From Sphingomonas sp. Leaf230 (GTDB lineage: Bacteria > Pseudomonadota > Alphaproteobacteria > Sphingomonadales > Sphingomonadaceae): 64,000 nucleotides of DNA. Where the stretch lies: NCBI RefSeq assembly GCF_001421745.1, contig NZ_LMKW01000015.1:1-64000 (forward strand), read 5' to 3'. Positions 31,454-40,618 of the stretch are shown piece by piece (the stretch's first letter is position 1; every line of letters starts with the position of its first letter). The translations under genes and the position numbers were made by a program. The notes beneath the pieces were generated by a model. That model saw only the letters and a program-made list of their open reading frames with translations, had not been told where the DNA came from and made no database searches.

Positions 31454-33634
31454 ATGGCCGGAGAGATCGTAGTCATCGCGGAAAAGCCCGACCTTGCAAA
31501 AGCGATCGCCGAGGGCTTCGGAGGAGGTAGCCGGCAGGACGGCTACATCGATTGCGGCAAACATTACGTCACATGGGTATTCGGCCACATGCTTGAGCTT
31601 GAGGCTCCGGAAACACCGTGGAGCATGGCCGAGCTACCGATCAGTTTCATTCCGTGGAGCAAGAAACCCTCTCCCGACAAGATGAAGCAGCTTCGCATCA
31701 TCCGCGACCTGTTGAAGCCAGCCAAGGGTATCATCCATGCGGGCGACCCCGATGACGAGGGCCAGCTACTCGTTGACGAGGTTATAGAATGGGCCGGCTC
31801 CCGGCTCCCCGTGCAGCGCGTCCTAATCAACGACTACAACCTGAAACTGGTACAGCGGGCGCTATCCACCATGCGCGACAACCGCGAGTTCGCAGGCATG
31901 TCCGCAGCCGCCGAAGCGCGGGGCGTGGGCGACCTACTCTATGGCGTCAACATGACCCGCGCGTACACGCTCGCAGCGCAGGCCAAGGGTTATCAGGGCG
32001 TGCTCAGTGTCGGGCGGGTGCAAACCCCGATCCTTGGCCTTGTCGTGCGTCGCGACCGCGAGTTCGCAGCTCATACGAAGGGCTATTACTACACCGTCAC
32101 CGGCCAGTTTGAGATTAGCGGACAGGCTTTCCCGGCACGCTATCAAATAGTCGATGGCGATCCCGTCGATGATAAGGGCCGGCTGTCCGATCAGGCGCAC
32201 GCCCGAGCTATCGCGGATGCCGTCGCCGGCAAGCCCGCGAGGATCGTCAGCATAGAGACGAACGCCAAAGAGGCATCGCCACCGCTCCCCTATAATCTGT
32301 TGAAGCTCCAAACCGATGCGTCGCGCAAGTTCAGGATGAGGCCCGATCAGGTGAAGGAGATCACGCAGACCCTTCGCGAAAAGTACCGGCTGATTACCTA
32401 CAACCGGAGCGACAGCGAATATCTCAGTGACGAGCAACACGCGGACGCGGCTGGCGTACTCGCTGCGATCGGCGAGACGGCTCCCGTGCTGGCGGCTCCG
32501 GTCAAGCGGGCCGACCCAGCCATCAAAAGCCGGGCGTTCAACACCGCCAAGGTATCGGCCCACCATGCCATTATCCCGACCGAGGCAACGGCCGACCTGT
32601 CCAAGCTCAGCGAAGGCGAGCAGAAGATCTATCTGTTGATCGCCCGCGCCTATGTCGCGCAATTCTGGCCAACCCATCAATATGACCAGACCGATATCGT
32701 CCTGGAGGTTGAGGGCCGGCGCTTTGCCACACGGAGCAACATCACCACCCGGCCGGGCTGGACGATCCTTTATAAGAACGATGCCGGCAACGAAGACCTT
32801 GCCGATGACGACGAGGCATTGGCGCTCGACCTACGGACCATCGGCGCGGGCCAAAGTGGCACCTGTACCAGCGCCAGCGCTGACCAGCAGGAGACGAAGC
32901 CCAAGCCGCTCTACACCATGGCGACGCTGCTAATGGACCTCACCCGCGTTGCGAAATACGTCCGTGACGAGCGGCTGCGGAAACTCCTGATCGAAAAGGA
33001 CAAGGACAAGGCCGGCGAGCATGGCGGGATCGGCACCCCCGCGACGCGGGACGGCATCATTGCCACCCTGTTCGATCGCGGGTTCCTGATCGAGAAGGGC
33101 AAGAACATCACCAGCACCCCGCAAGCGCGGGACTTTTACGACGCCCTCCCCGATCAAGCCAAATACCCCGACATGACTGCTATTTGGCATGAACAGCAGC
33201 GCGCGATTGCCGATGGTACGAAGGATGCGCGATCGTTCGTGCAGGCTCTTGCGGATTACGTCGCGCGCGAGGTTGCATCGGTCAAAGAGAACGGGCTGGC
33301 GATCAAGACCGATGCGCGGCCCTGTCCGCTATGCTCGAAACCGCTTCGTCGGATGAAGGGCACCAAGGGGCACTTTTGGTCCTGCACCAGCTATTCCGAG
33401 GGGTGTAAGTTCACCGCCGAAGACAAAGCCGGCAAGCCTGTGCTGATCAAGAAGGAGCTGGCGACCGTCTCGACCATGCACAAGTGCATGGCGTGTGGAG
33501 CCGGACTTATTCGCCGTCCTGCCGCCAAGAAGAAGAACGCTTTTTGGTGGAGTTGCAGCAAATACCCCGAGTGCAAACAGACCTATTTAGACACCAATGG
33601 GAAGCCTGATTACAGCAAAGGAAAAGCGTCATGA
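31454..33634 (+). CDS. traE: TraE, DNA topoisomerase III
   Basis: The 726-aa protein is a type IA topoisomerase: TOPRIM domain from residue 5 (IVVIAEKPDLAKAIAEGFGG, GDPDDEGQLLVDE with the metal-binding acidic residues), active-site Tyr in the KYRLITYNRSDSEYL segment (about residue 318), and two C-terminal zinc ribbons (CPLCSKPLRR...CTSY...C; CMACGAGLIRR...CSKYPEC). RK2 TraE is a topoisomerase III homologue of 737 aa in the same place. It probably decatenates transferred or replicated DNA. It overlaps traD by four bases. Confidence 0.95.
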   Translation: MAGEIVVIAEKPDLAKAIAEGFGGGSRQDGYIDCGKHYVTWVFGHMLELEAPETPWSMAELPISFIPWSKKPSPDKMKQLRIIRDLLKPAKGIIHAGDPDDEGQLLVDEVIEWAGSRLPVQRVLINDYNLKLVQRALSTMRDNREFAGMSAAAEARGVGDLLYGVNMTRAYTLAAQAKGYQGVLSVGRVQTPILGLVVRRDREFAAHTKGYYYTVTGQFEISGQAFPARYQIVDGDPVDDKGRLSDQAHARAIADAVAGKPARIVSIETNAKEASPPLPYNLLKLQTDASRKFRMRPDQVKEITQTLREKYRLITYNRSDSEYLSDEQHADAAGVLAAIGETAPVLAAPVKRADPAIKSRAFNTAKVSAHHAIIPTEATADLSKLSEGEQKIYLLIARAYVAQFWPTHQYDQTDIVLEVEGRRFATRSNITTRPGWTILYKNDAGNEDLADDDEALALDLRTIGAGQSGTCTSASADQQETKPKPLYTMATLLMDLTRVAKYVRDERLRKLLIEKDKDKAGEHGGIGTPATRDGIIATLFDRGFLIEKGKNITSTPQARDFYDALPDQAKYPDMTAIWHEQQRAIADGTKDARSFVQALADYVAREVASVKENGLAIKTDARPCPLCSKPLRRMKGTKGHFWSCTSYSEGCKFTAEDKAGKPVLIKKELATVSTMHKCMACGAGLIRRPAAKKKNAFWWSCSKYPECKQTYLDTNGKPDYSKGKAS

Positions 33635-34029
33635 CTGACCCGACACCGAACGCCGAAGGTGAAATCAAAAACGTCTATCCCAAAGATGATAAGGCGGGAG
33701 CACGCGAGCTTGTTGCTCAGGCCAAAGAAGCCGGCGTGACGTTCTCTCCCGACCCCGACAAGGCCACACGCTGGCAGCCGACGCCAGACGGTGACGTGGG
33801 ATCATACACCGATGACGACGCGATCATTCGCCAAAAGCTGATCGATGCGGAGATCCCCGGAGCCAAGATCGAGTTCGATCCTGCCGAGGCCGATCGCGCC
33901 GGGGCGTTCGTGGAGGATGCTTTGAGCGAGGAAGATGCCCGCGCAGCCGAGGAGGGCCTTGAGCCACCAGCGCCGGCACCGGTCCCGACTAAGGGCGCGC
34001 TATTCGCCCTTGCCCGCGCAAAAAACTAA
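33631..34029 (+). CDS. traD: TraD-like small acidic protein
   Basis: The 132-aa protein is acidic, without signal or membrane segments, and contains AKEAGVTFSPDPDKATRWQP and IEFDPAEADRAGAFVEDALS. It lies between traE and traC, the position of IncP traD (a small protein unrelated to F TraD), which has a comparable size. Its function is unknown in RK2 and is not needed for transfer in E. coli. Confidence 0.75.
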   Translation: MTDPTPNAEGEIKNVYPKDDKAGARELVAQAKEAGVTFSPDPDKATRWQPTPDGDVGSYTDDDAIIRQKLIDAEIPGAKIEFDPAEADRAGAFVEDALSEEDARAAEEGLEPPAPAPVPTKGALFALARAKN

Positions 34030-34044
34030 CCAGCGGAGGCTATC

Positions 34045-37000
34045 ATGGCCGAGGACAAGAAGCCGTTTCATGAGCGCGTCGCCGAAAAGATCATTGAGCA
34101 GCTAAAGGCCGGAACAGCACCTTGGCAGCGACCGTGGAATCCCGCCGCCCCCGGCCGTGAGGGCGGATCGATCATTCCGATGAACCCGATCACCGGCAAA
34201 CGGTATCGCGGCGTCAACGTCGTGAATCTTATGTCCGAGGGGCACGAGGATGCCCGGTGGATGACCTATAAGCAGGCCGCAGCGGCCGGCGCTCAGGTCC
34301 GAAAAGGCGAGAAAGGCTCGCTTGTCCAATACTGGAAATTTGACGACGAACAGACGCTTAAGGACGCGCAGGGCAAGCCGGTAAAGGACGCCGAGGGCAA
34401 CATCGTGAAGGTGCGCGTGGAGCTTGAGAGGCCCCGGCCATTTTATGCAGTCGTGTTCAACGCCGAGCAAATCGACGGCCTGCCCCCGCAAACCCCACCA
34501 GTGCCGCCAGAGTGGGACCCGATCGAACGCGCCGACGCGATATTGCAGGCATCGGGCGCGAAGATCCGCGAGGTTGGCGGCAGCATGGCGTATTACATGC
34601 CGGCGACCGACAGCATCACGCTACCCGACCGTTCGCAATTCCCGAGTGCCGATGGCTTCTATAGCATCGCGCTTCACGAGGTAGGCCACTGGACGGGAGC
34701 ACCGAACCGGCTCGACCGCGACCTTGCACACCCGTTCGGATCGGAAGGCTACGCCAAGGAGGAGCTACGCGCCGAGATCGCGAGCATGATTCTAGGCGAC
34801 GAGCTACAGATCGGCCGCGATCCCGCGCAGCACGTCGCCTACGTCGCGTCCTGGATTAAGGTGCTTGAGGACGATCCGATGGAGATCGTTCGGGCCTGTT
34901 CCGACGCCGAGAAGATCAACACTTACATACTCGCGTTCGAGCAGAAGCAGATTCAGGAACGCGACGCCCAGACCATCGAGCAGCCCGCGCCGGCCGACCC
35001 CGACGAAGCCGAGCGACGCGCGGCATTGGACACGCCGATCGCCGAGGTGCTGCAATCCGCGGATACCGATTTCAGCCACTTCCACGGCTATAATCACAGC
35101 TACAATCCGACGATCGGCGCACCCCATGCGACCCTTGATGCCGCACTTGCCAGCGCCGGGATCGCTCGGATTGGCGATGTCGTCGGGGACGACAGCCGGG
35201 ATTATCCCGCCATGTACCAAACCGCGATCGAGCGCCTGTCCCCGGTGTTCGGGATTGCACCAGACGACGAAGCGTTCACCAATGCCTATCTTGAGCGCAA
35301 AGGCTTGGCGCAGGCGTTCGCGGAGACGGCCGAGCGGCTGACCCGCGAGCCCACCTATACCGTACAGACGTGGGACGAGCAGGAGCAGCAGTTCGTCAAC
35401 GTCAGTGCCGGTTTACGCGCAGACGGGGCGCTCGACCTGTTCAGCGATTTGACCAGCGAGTTTCGAGCCCCGCACGATCGCGAGGCCACGGCCGGGATCG
35501 ACTATCCCGACGAGAGCCGGATCATCAGTGACATTACCGGCCTCGTTGTCGCTGGCACCACCAACCCGCCCGAGCGCATCGGGCAGACGATCCCGCTCGC
35601 AGAGAAGATCGATTGGGCTGACGCCAATCTGGTGAAGCACGCGCAGACCGCCGGAGATCCAGATCGCGAGGCGCGCTGGCAGCATTTAGTCGACAATGGC
35701 GCGCGGATGAATGTGCAGGCGACCGAACCCGCACAGACCATCGGCGTGATCGCGGACCAGCCTACGACGCTCAATGTCCCGTTCCGTGAGAAGAACGAGG
35801 CCAAGAAGCTAGGGGCACGTTGGGATACGGACGAAAAGACGTGGTTCGTTCCCGCCGGGATGGATCAGACCCCGTTCGCCAAATGGGCGAAGGACGGCCC
35901 CGCCCCGGCCCTTGAAGGGCAGGACCAACAGCAGGCCCCAGCGCAGGCGGACAGCGCCACGCGGGCTCCAGCGGCCGCCAGCGCCGAACAGGAAGGGCAG
36001 CAGATGACCAATCGTAGTGACACCCCCAAGCAACCGGCAAAACGCGAGTATCTGGCGGTCCCTTATGGCGAGCGAAACGTCGCCAAGGCGGCCGGCGCGC
36101 GATGGGATGCGCCCGCGAAGTCGTGGTATGCGCCCGAGGGTAGCGACTTATCGAAGTTTGCGCGCTGGAACCCCGAGAACCGGCCAAACCGTCAGGAGAA
36201 GGCGATAACTCCGCAAGCGGAGTTTGCCGCCGCCATGAAGGACATGGGGCTTACCGTTCCGAACGGGCATCCGATCATGGACGGCCAGCGCCACCGGGTG
36301 CCGGCCGATGGGGACAAGGGCAAAGAGACGACCGGCTCCTACCGGGCGTTTCTGGACGGACACCCGGCCGGCCATATCGAGAACTTCCGGACCAATCTCG
36401 ATATGACATGGAAATACACGGGCGCGGCGCTGTCGCAGCAGGAGAAAGCCCGGCTCAGCGCCGAGGCCGCGACCAAGCGCGACGCGCGCGACCGCGAATT
36501 GACCGCGACCTATGCCGAAACTGCCCGCCGCGTGCAGATGCGCGCAACTAGCTATAAGCAGATCACCGAGCCCACTCCCTACATGGCGGCCAAGGGCATC
36601 ACCCCGACGATCGGCGCGATGACCGACGGCAAGGACGCATCGATCCACCTTCCGGCGATTGACGCGCAGGGCCAGCACTGGACGACGCAATATATTCAGG
36701 AGGACGGCACCAAGCGGTTCGCCAAAGACAGCCATAAGGAGGGCTGTTTCCATGTCGTCAACGGAACGCTGGCGGATCTTGAGAAAGCCCCGAGGTTGGT
36801 AATCGGCGAGGGCTATTCGACCATGACGACGATCGCGCGTGTAGTGGACCATCCCACCGTGGCGGGATTCGATGCCGGCAATCTGCCGGCAGTCGCCAAG
36901 GCGTTGCACGAGCGCTTCCCGGACAAGCCGATCTTCATCATGGCCGATGACGATCTTCGTGTTCAGCAGAAGCACGGACACAACCCGGGACGCGATAAGG

Positions 37001-37299
37001 CAAACGAGGCGGCCGAAGCTGTAGGCGGTAAGGCAGTCCATCCGATCTTCGCGCCGGGCGAGCAGGCGGCAGATCCTAAGCGGTTCACTGACTTCAACGA
37101 TCTTGAGCAGAATAGCAGCCTTGGACGTGCCGGCGTCGAGCGCCAGGTCAAAGCCGCTCTGCAAACCGCGCAGCAAACCTCCCAGCAGGCTTTACCGACG
37201 CCCAAGCACCGATTGGACGAGGAAACCGAACATCAGCGGCGGTCGGGGCCGGCGATCGGAAACGACCAGCCGGCCCAGCGGCGCACCGCGCGCCTGTAA
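34045..37299 (+). CDS. traC: TraC, conjugative DNA primase with ArdC domain
   Basis: The 1084-aa protein begins with an ArdC-type ssDNA-binding domain (1-130; AGTAPWQRPWNP, GKRYRGVNVVNL) and a zincin-like segment with HEVGHW at 211-216. Two short repeats of a DUF5710-like fold occur near 575-610 (LNVPFREKNEAKKLGARWD) and 665-700 (LAVPYGERNVAKAAGARWD). The C-terminus holds the primase TOPRIM domain (VIGEGYSTMTTIARVV near 915 and IFIMADDDLRVQQKHGHNPG). RK2 TraC1 is 1061 aa; it is carried into the recipient to prime complementary-strand synthesis. Confidence 0.93.
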   Translation: MAEDKKPFHERVAEKIIEQLKAGTAPWQRPWNPAAPGREGGSIIPMNPITGKRYRGVNVVNLMSEGHEDARWMTYKQAAAAGAQVRKGEKGSLVQYWKFDDEQTLKDAQGKPVKDAEGNIVKVRVELERPRPFYAVVFNAEQIDGLPPQTPPVPPEWDPIERADAILQASGAKIREVGGSMAYYMPATDSITLPDRSQFPSADGFYSIALHEVGHWTGAPNRLDRDLAHPFGSEGYAKEELRAEIASMILGDELQIGRDPAQHVAYVASWIKVLEDDPMEIVRACSDAEKINTYILAFEQKQIQERDAQTIEQPAPADPDEAERRAALDTPIAEVLQSADTDFSHFHGYNHSYNPTIGAPHATLDAALASAGIARIGDVVGDDSRDYPAMYQTAIERLSPVFGIAPDDEAFTNAYLERKGLAQAFAETAERLTREPTYTVQTWDEQEQQFVNVSAGLRADGALDLFSDLTSEFRAPHDREATAGIDYPDESRIISDITGLVVAGTTNPPERIGQTIPLAEKIDWADANLVKHAQTAGDPDREARWQHLVDNGARMNVQATEPAQTIGVIADQPTTLNVPFREKNEAKKLGARWDTDEKTWFVPAGMDQTPFAKWAKDGPAPALEGQDQQQAPAQADSATRAPAAASAEQEGQQMTNRSDTPKQPAKREYLAVPYGERNVAKAAGARWDAPAKSWYAPEGSDLSKFARWNPENRPNRQEKAITPQAEFAAAMKDMGLTVPNGHPIMDGQRHRVPADGDKGKETTGSYRAFLDGHPAGHIENFRTNLDMTWKYTGAALSQQEKARLSAEAATKRDARDRELTATYAETARRVQMRATSYKQITEPTPYMAAKGITPTIGAMTDGKDASIHLPAIDAQGQHWTTQYIQEDGTKRFAKDSHKEGCFHVVNGTLADLEKAPRLVIGEGYSTMTTIARVVDHPTVAGFDAGNLPAVAKALHERFPDKPIFIMADDDLRVQQKHGHNPGRDKANEAAEAVGGKAVHPIFAPGEQAADPKRFTDFNDLEQNSSLGRAGVERQVKAALQTAQQTSQQALPTPKHRLDEETEHQRRSGPAIGNDQPAQRRTARL

Positions 37300-37338
37300 T
37301 CCACCGCATAATTCCAAGCTCTATTCCGAGGAGACAAT

Positions 37339-37539
37339 ATGATGGAATTTTGGGAAGAACACGCCCGGCGACTTTGCGCTGTGCTTCGGAGCGACCCAGC
37401 GCTGACGCTGGACTATGTTCGCACGGCGTCACCGGATGCCCTTGCCGAGAAAGGGCTAGAACCTTTCCCGGCGCTGGCCAAGGAGCGGGAGTCGGTAATC
37501 CACGCTATGTCAGGGCTCCACGACCGACCAGCCGCATGA
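37339..37539 (+). CDS. small hypothetical protein
   Basis: The 66-aa soluble protein starts behind CCGAGGAGAC and reads MMEFWEEHARRLCAVLRSDP at the start. Its stop overlaps the nuclease start (ATGA), so the two are coupled. No family recognised. Confidence 0.6.
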   Translation: MMEFWEEHARRLCAVLRSDPALTLDYVRTASPDALAEKGLEPFPALAKERESVIHAMSGLHDRPAA

Positions 37540-38012
37540 GGCGGGTGGCGATCGTCGGCTTTGCCATCATCGGCCTCGCTGCATCGGCCGACGCGCAACG
37601 ATGGACGCCCCCCAGCCGCCCGCTCCCGATCGAGCAGACGACCGGCGTTCCCACATCGATCTATGACGGGGATACGTTTCGGTTCGGAAAGATGCGGGTC
37701 CGGATATGGGGAATCGATGCGCCGGAGAAGGATACGCGGTTCGGTCCCGGCGCACGCGCCCAGCTCGTGCAGCTTGTCGCCGGCCGGCCGGTCCAATGCC
37801 GCGGCACCGGGCAACGGAACTATGATCGGATCGTGGCGCAGTGCTGGAACTGGCAGGGCGTCGAGATCGCGGCTGCTATGGTGAGAACAGGATGGGCTGT
37901 CGATTGGGCTCGCTTCTCACAAGGCCGTTATCAGCCATCCCAACAGGCGGCTCAACGCGCCCACGCCGGCATGTACCGTTACGGCGTGCAACCATGGCGC
38001 GATCCCCGGTAG
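37536..38012 (+). CDS. secreted SNase-like (thermonuclease) nuclease
   Basis: A signal peptide (VAIVGFAIIGLAASADA) precedes an SNase domain: SIYDGDTFRFGKMRVRIWGI (Asp and Arg of the active site), DAPEKDTRFGPGA, and AAAMVRTGWAVDWARFSQGR with the second Arg. The domain length (about 125 aa) is normal. RP4 encodes an SNase-family nuclease in its parCBA region close to Tra1, so this may be the equivalent; I leave the symbol blank because parB would be confused with korB. Export suggests action in periplasm or outside. Confidence 0.82.
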   Translation: MRRVAIVGFAIIGLAASADAQRWTPPSRPLPIEQTTGVPTSIYDGDTFRFGKMRVRIWGIDAPEKDTRFGPGARAQLVQLVAGRPVQCRGTGQRNYDRIVAQCWNWQGVEIAAAMVRTGWAVDWARFSQGRYQPSQQAAQRAHAGMYRYGVQPWRDPR

Positions 38013-38092
38013 GCAATGAGTTCTAAGGCGGTCGAGAAGCTATGCCATCCAACGGCTGGCGTATATCTGACACCCTGAATCAAATCTTCGCG

Positions 38093-38127
38093 ACCCGATT
38101 GCAAGGATTATTCAGATCGGGTACAAT
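38093..38127 (+). promoter_or_regulatory. promoter with embedded inverted repeat
   Basis: TTGCAA (38099-38104), 17 bp, TACAAT (38122-38127). The arms ACCCGAT (38093-38099) and ATCGGGT (38116-38122) straddle the spacer and touch both boxes, a classic operator arrangement. It lies 70 bp before the repeat protein gene at 38198. Confidence 0.6.
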
Positions 38128-38197
38128 ATGATTTGGTAAAAGATCAATCGAGCCGGGGCTAAGCGCCGTCTTCATCGATTTTCAGGAAGGCCGTGCC

Positions 38198-38515
38198 ATG
38201 TCCCGCGTATATCGTACCGTCGCTTTCGCCGTACTAACACTCAATCAAAGCGTTGTTCTTCGTGTAGGTGCTAGTGACGCAACTGTCAACAAATATGCAA
38301 TTCCACGTGTTAGCGTGTTTGTTCGTCGCGTTAGTCGTATTCGTATTAGCACGTTTAGTCGTTGTATTAGCCGCAACCGAGTTAGCATGTTTGGTCGCCG
38401 TAATGGTTTAGCGAGTAAAGCAACGAATGGTCCGTACAACGAGTTTGGCGCATTCACCGTACTAAACGGCGGAATCGCCGGTTCACCGGTCAATGTACCG
38501 GAGTTGCAGCCATGA
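38198..38515 (+). CDS. protein with three 12-residue Arg/Ser repeats
   Basis: The 105-aa product starts at ATG 38198 after GGAAGG. Residues 38-73 are three tandem 12-residue units of the form V/I-S-x-F-x-R-R/C-V/I-S-R-x-R, the third partly decayed. The first 25 residues are mildly hydrophobic with no clear cleavage site. The chain is very basic. The stop overlaps the next start (ATGA). I do not recognise it. Base composition here is lower in GC than the tra genes, pointing to a separate origin. Confidence 0.5.
   Translation: MSRVYRTVAFAVLTLNQSVVLRVGASDATVNKYAIPRVSVFVRRVSRIRISTFSRCISRNRVSMFGRRNGLASKATNGPYNEFGAFTVLNGGIAGSPVNVPELQP
38309..38416 (+). repeat. three 36-bp tandem repeats within a coding frame
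   Basis: Units start GTTAGCGTGTTTGTTCGTCG (38309), ATTAGCACGTTTAGTCGTTG (38345) and GTTAGCATGTTTGGTCGCCG (38381). Each keeps the reading frame. Within units, a shorter GTTAGTCG/ATTAGCCG echo suggests an older 15-21 bp substructure. Confidence 0.65.
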
Positions 38516-38709
38516 ACGAACATGAAGCGTCCGTCGCGAACCGCCTTACCGATACCGGTCGCCCGTATGTCGCTGCGTTCACGGTATGGGCAATGCAAAA
38601 ACGCGAACCGCCGAAGGGGGTACGACTGCGGACCGTCACTCTTGGTGGTATGTTATCGTCTCTACCCTACATCGGATACACGACCTTGAAGGCACACGGC
38701 TGGCTGTAA
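38512..38709 (+). CDS. small hypothetical protein
   Basis: The 65-aa protein (MNEHEASVANRLTDTGRPYV at the start) is coupled by ATGA to the repeat protein. It has a weak hydrophobic segment near the end (GGMLSSLPYIGYTTL). Unrecognised. Confidence 0.5.
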   Translation: MNEHEASVANRLTDTGRPYVAAFTVWAMQKREPPKGVRLRTVTLGGMLSSLPYIGYTTLKAHGWL

Positions 38710-38812
38710 CGCTGCTCCGTCAGCCAGCTTTTGTGACGCAACCCGTCAATCGATCTATGTACCGGAATGGGGGCGGCCTTAGCGTACGATTCCGAAATCC
38801 TCTCACAGTCCT

Positions 38813-39040
38813 CTATCGGCTGATAGTAGGCACTGGCGACACGATTACCTGGCCGCGGGCGAAGCACCGTTTGCATTTCAGGCGGGATCGAGCAGCGGCG
38901 ATCGGGATCGGCATTCCACCGAACAGTTCCAGCACAGCGCCGAACGGGACGTTGATCGTGCGTCCGCATTGGCAGACTATCCGCATGTCCGCGCGTTTAT
39001 GTATGAAATCCATTGTCGTGTTGAAGCTGGCGGTACTCAC
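38813..39040 (-). CDS. small zinc-ribbon-like protein
   Basis: The 75-aa protein has CQC (23-25) and, 31 residues on, CKRC in a KCKRCFARGQVIV context, a split zinc-ribbon pattern I know from uncharacterised small sphingomonad proteins. The core IVCQCGRTINVPFGAVLELF begins at a Met at position 19, so the true start could be 38986. No function assigned. Confidence 0.55.
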   Translation of the reverse strand: MSTASFNTTMDFIHKRADMRIVCQCGRTINVPFGAVLELFGGMPIPIAAARSRLKCKRCFARGQVIVSPVPTISR

Positions 39041-39043
39041 GGA

Positions 39044-39256
39044 TCAGATCGCTTGTGGCGTAGTTCCGATGGTCAAAGAGTCCGTTGAATACGTTGCATA
39101 GGGAGACAGACCACGGCGCGCGAACTCCGCCTCGATCGGCACGAGCAGCGATTCCGGTCCGTGCTCGATCGTCTGAAAGAATATGGTTTGCATTTCCGCC
39201 GGAGGAAGGTCGGGCAGCATTTCAACGATTAGATCATGCGTCTGATTAGCGGACAT
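39044..39256 (-). CDS. small hypothetical protein
   Basis: The 70-aa acidic protein reads MSANQTHDLIVEMLPDLPPA at the start. An in-frame ATG at 39292 would add 12 residues. Neither start has a strong Shine-Dalgarno. Unrecognised; its end abuts the start of the zinc-ribbon gene, suggesting an operon. Confidence 0.5.
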   Translation of the reverse strand: MSANQTHDLIVEMLPDLPPAEMQTIFFQTIEHGPESLLVPIEAEFARRGLSPYATYSTDSLTIGTTPQAI

Positions 39257-39338
39257 TGAGCCGTTACGGCTCGACTTGGTTGCGTGCTCCATGAGAACAG
39301 ACGTGGAACGCAGAGGGTGCCAAGTCAATCCGTCCAGA

Positions 39339-39971
39339 TTAGCGTTCTTTGCGTCGAGTTGGGAAAACCGGCCCGCGCACCGTCATGCGATCGGCGTCGA
39401 AAGGCCGTTGCAGCTTCACCACGTCGTCATACGAACCGCGGAGCCACGTATCCACGTCCTCCGGATTTAGGATCGTAATCATGGCTTTCGGGTGGATCGG
39501 TGCAACCAGCGGATTCGGGTCGCACGTCACCATGGCAAAGCTGTCCCCAGCCTCCGTATGCTGCCAAAAACCGGCGACAGGGAACACTGGCAGATCCGGC
39601 ACGGCGAACCACATTTCGCCTTTGAGGGGCTTTTTACCGTCCCCCAGGTCATGAGGCTCAGAGGTGAACTCGCAAAATTCCGTAAGCGGAATCACGCATC
39701 GATTTTCGGGCTTCTCAGCAAGCACCCGCCATTGCTTCAAGGCCAGATTTCGGACGTTCGTCATCGGCCACGGCGCTTTGCCCCCGGTAACATCCCACGT
39801 CATCACGTCCCACGCGCGTTCGCCGTCCTGTTCACGCACGACGTAATTGCGGCTTTTCGGCCGCAGCTCGCTTGGATTGAAATGGTTGTCGCGGGGACGG
39901 TCGCGAAACAGCTTGGCGGCCGAGCCCCAATACGTTTCCGGTTCCCCCGACATGCGGGCGCGGTTGCACAT
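39339..39971 (-). CDS. SRAP domain protein (YedK/HMCES family)
   Basis: The 210-aa protein begins MCNR, giving Cys2, the residue that forms a thiazolidine link with abasic sites in ssDNA. Further family marks are FNPSELRPK, RCVIPLTEFCEF with the catalytic Glu, and PIHPKAMITIL with the active-site His. SRAP proteins shield abasic sites and are induced by or linked to SOS functions; umuDC follows nearby. Plasmid-borne copies may protect single-stranded DNA during entry. Confidence 0.92.
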   Translation of the reverse strand: MCNRARMSGEPETYWGSAAKLFRDRPRDNHFNPSELRPKSRNYVVREQDGERAWDVMTWDVTGGKAPWPMTNVRNLALKQWRVLAEKPENRCVIPLTEFCEFTSEPHDLGDGKKPLKGEMWFAVPDLPVFPVAGFWQHTEAGDSFAMVTCDPNPLVAPIHPKAMITILNPEDVDTWLRGSYDDVVKLQRPFDADRMTVRGPVFPTRRKER

Positions 39972-39981
39972 ACCCCCGCTC

Positions 39982-40119
39982 TCAGTTGTCTATGGCATGA
40001 TCGCGAATTGCCTTCGCAATCGCGTTCAGCAGTTCAAGGACGCGCGGGTCCGTCTCGCTTTCCGAGAAGGCTTCCACGATTTGGGCCGATTGCTCGAAAC
40101 CACTGGGTTCGTTTTCCAT
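39982..40119 (-). CDS. possible 45-aa hypothetical protein
   Basis: The reading frame is open to 40269, but only the part from ATG 40119 (MENEPSGFEQSAQIVEAFSE onward) looks protein-like: acidic, helical, with LELLNAIAKAIRDHAIDN at the end. The upstream 50 codons are Arg/Ala-rich noise. No good Shine-Dalgarno. A CATAGAC dyad lies 140 bp upstream. Confidence 0.35.
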   Translation of the reverse strand: MENEPSGFEQSAQIVEAFSESETDPRVLELLNAIAKAIRDHAIDN

Positions 40120-40260
40120 GACGTCAGACTGCCCGACCGGGCAGCGATCGGCAATGCGCCGATCGGCGCCGGCCGCGGCCGGCGATGCGGAGCGGGCAAC
40201 GCCCGCCGTGCCTTTGCTCGAGCACGCCGGGATTCGCTGACGCGAACGGCTCTGCTCGAG

Positions 40261-40280
40261 CATAGACACGAACGTCTATG
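40261..40280. promoter_or_regulatory. 20-bp dyad CATAGAC-N6-GTCTATG, site B
   Basis: CATAGACACGAACGTCTATG, the only copy with perfect 7-bp arms. It lies in the gap between the 40295 and 39982 genes on the minus strand, consistent with an operator of the downstream gene. Confidence 0.6.
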
Positions 40281-40294
40281 AGATACACGACGCC

Positions 40295-40555
40295 TTAGCG
40301 GACTTGTGGCCCCTGCCCTTTCATGGCGTTGAAGTTGCGTAGTCGCCGCTGGTAATCGGCTTCGGCTTCGGCTTTTGCTGCTTCCTCAGCGGCTATGGCC
40401 TCTTGTTCTTTCCCATCCGCTACGAGGGCGAGGAAGGCCGCGAGCCCCGCTTCGGCTTCCGCTTTTGAGTCGAACTCTTGCGATTCCGTCCCATCCGCAT
40501 CGAGCAGGAACACCCACTTACCGTTCTTCTTCTCGACGAGATCGCCACGCGCCAT
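40295..40555 (-). CDS. small hypothetical protein, YegP-like start
   Basis: The 86-aa protein reads MARGDLVEKKNGKWVFLLDA, then a Glu/Ala-rich coiled segment (AIAAEEAAKAEAEADYQRRL). AAGGAG precedes ATG 40555. The beta-rich start resembles short YegP-type units; the rest is charged helix. It follows umuC on the same strand after about 60 bases and may share its SOS-controlled transcript. Confidence 0.6.
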   Translation of the reverse strand: MARGDLVEKKNGKWVFLLDADGTESQEFDSKAEAEAGLAAFLALVADGKEQEAIAAEEAAKAEAEADYQRRLRNFNAMKGQGPQVR

Positions 40556-40618
40556 ATCATTCTCCTTCTTAGACGATATCGGCAACGAGAGGCTGGAACT
40601 CAACCGATGTACTGGCAA

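Noticed and set aside
31934..32680. 248-codon frame antisense to traE
   Set aside because: Shadow of the topoisomerase gene, with no ribosome-binding site or recognisable motif.
36148..37176. 342-codon open frame antisense to traC
   Set aside because: High-GC antisense shadow; the traC frame has clear TOPRIM and ArdC domains, and the antisense translation has no domain character.
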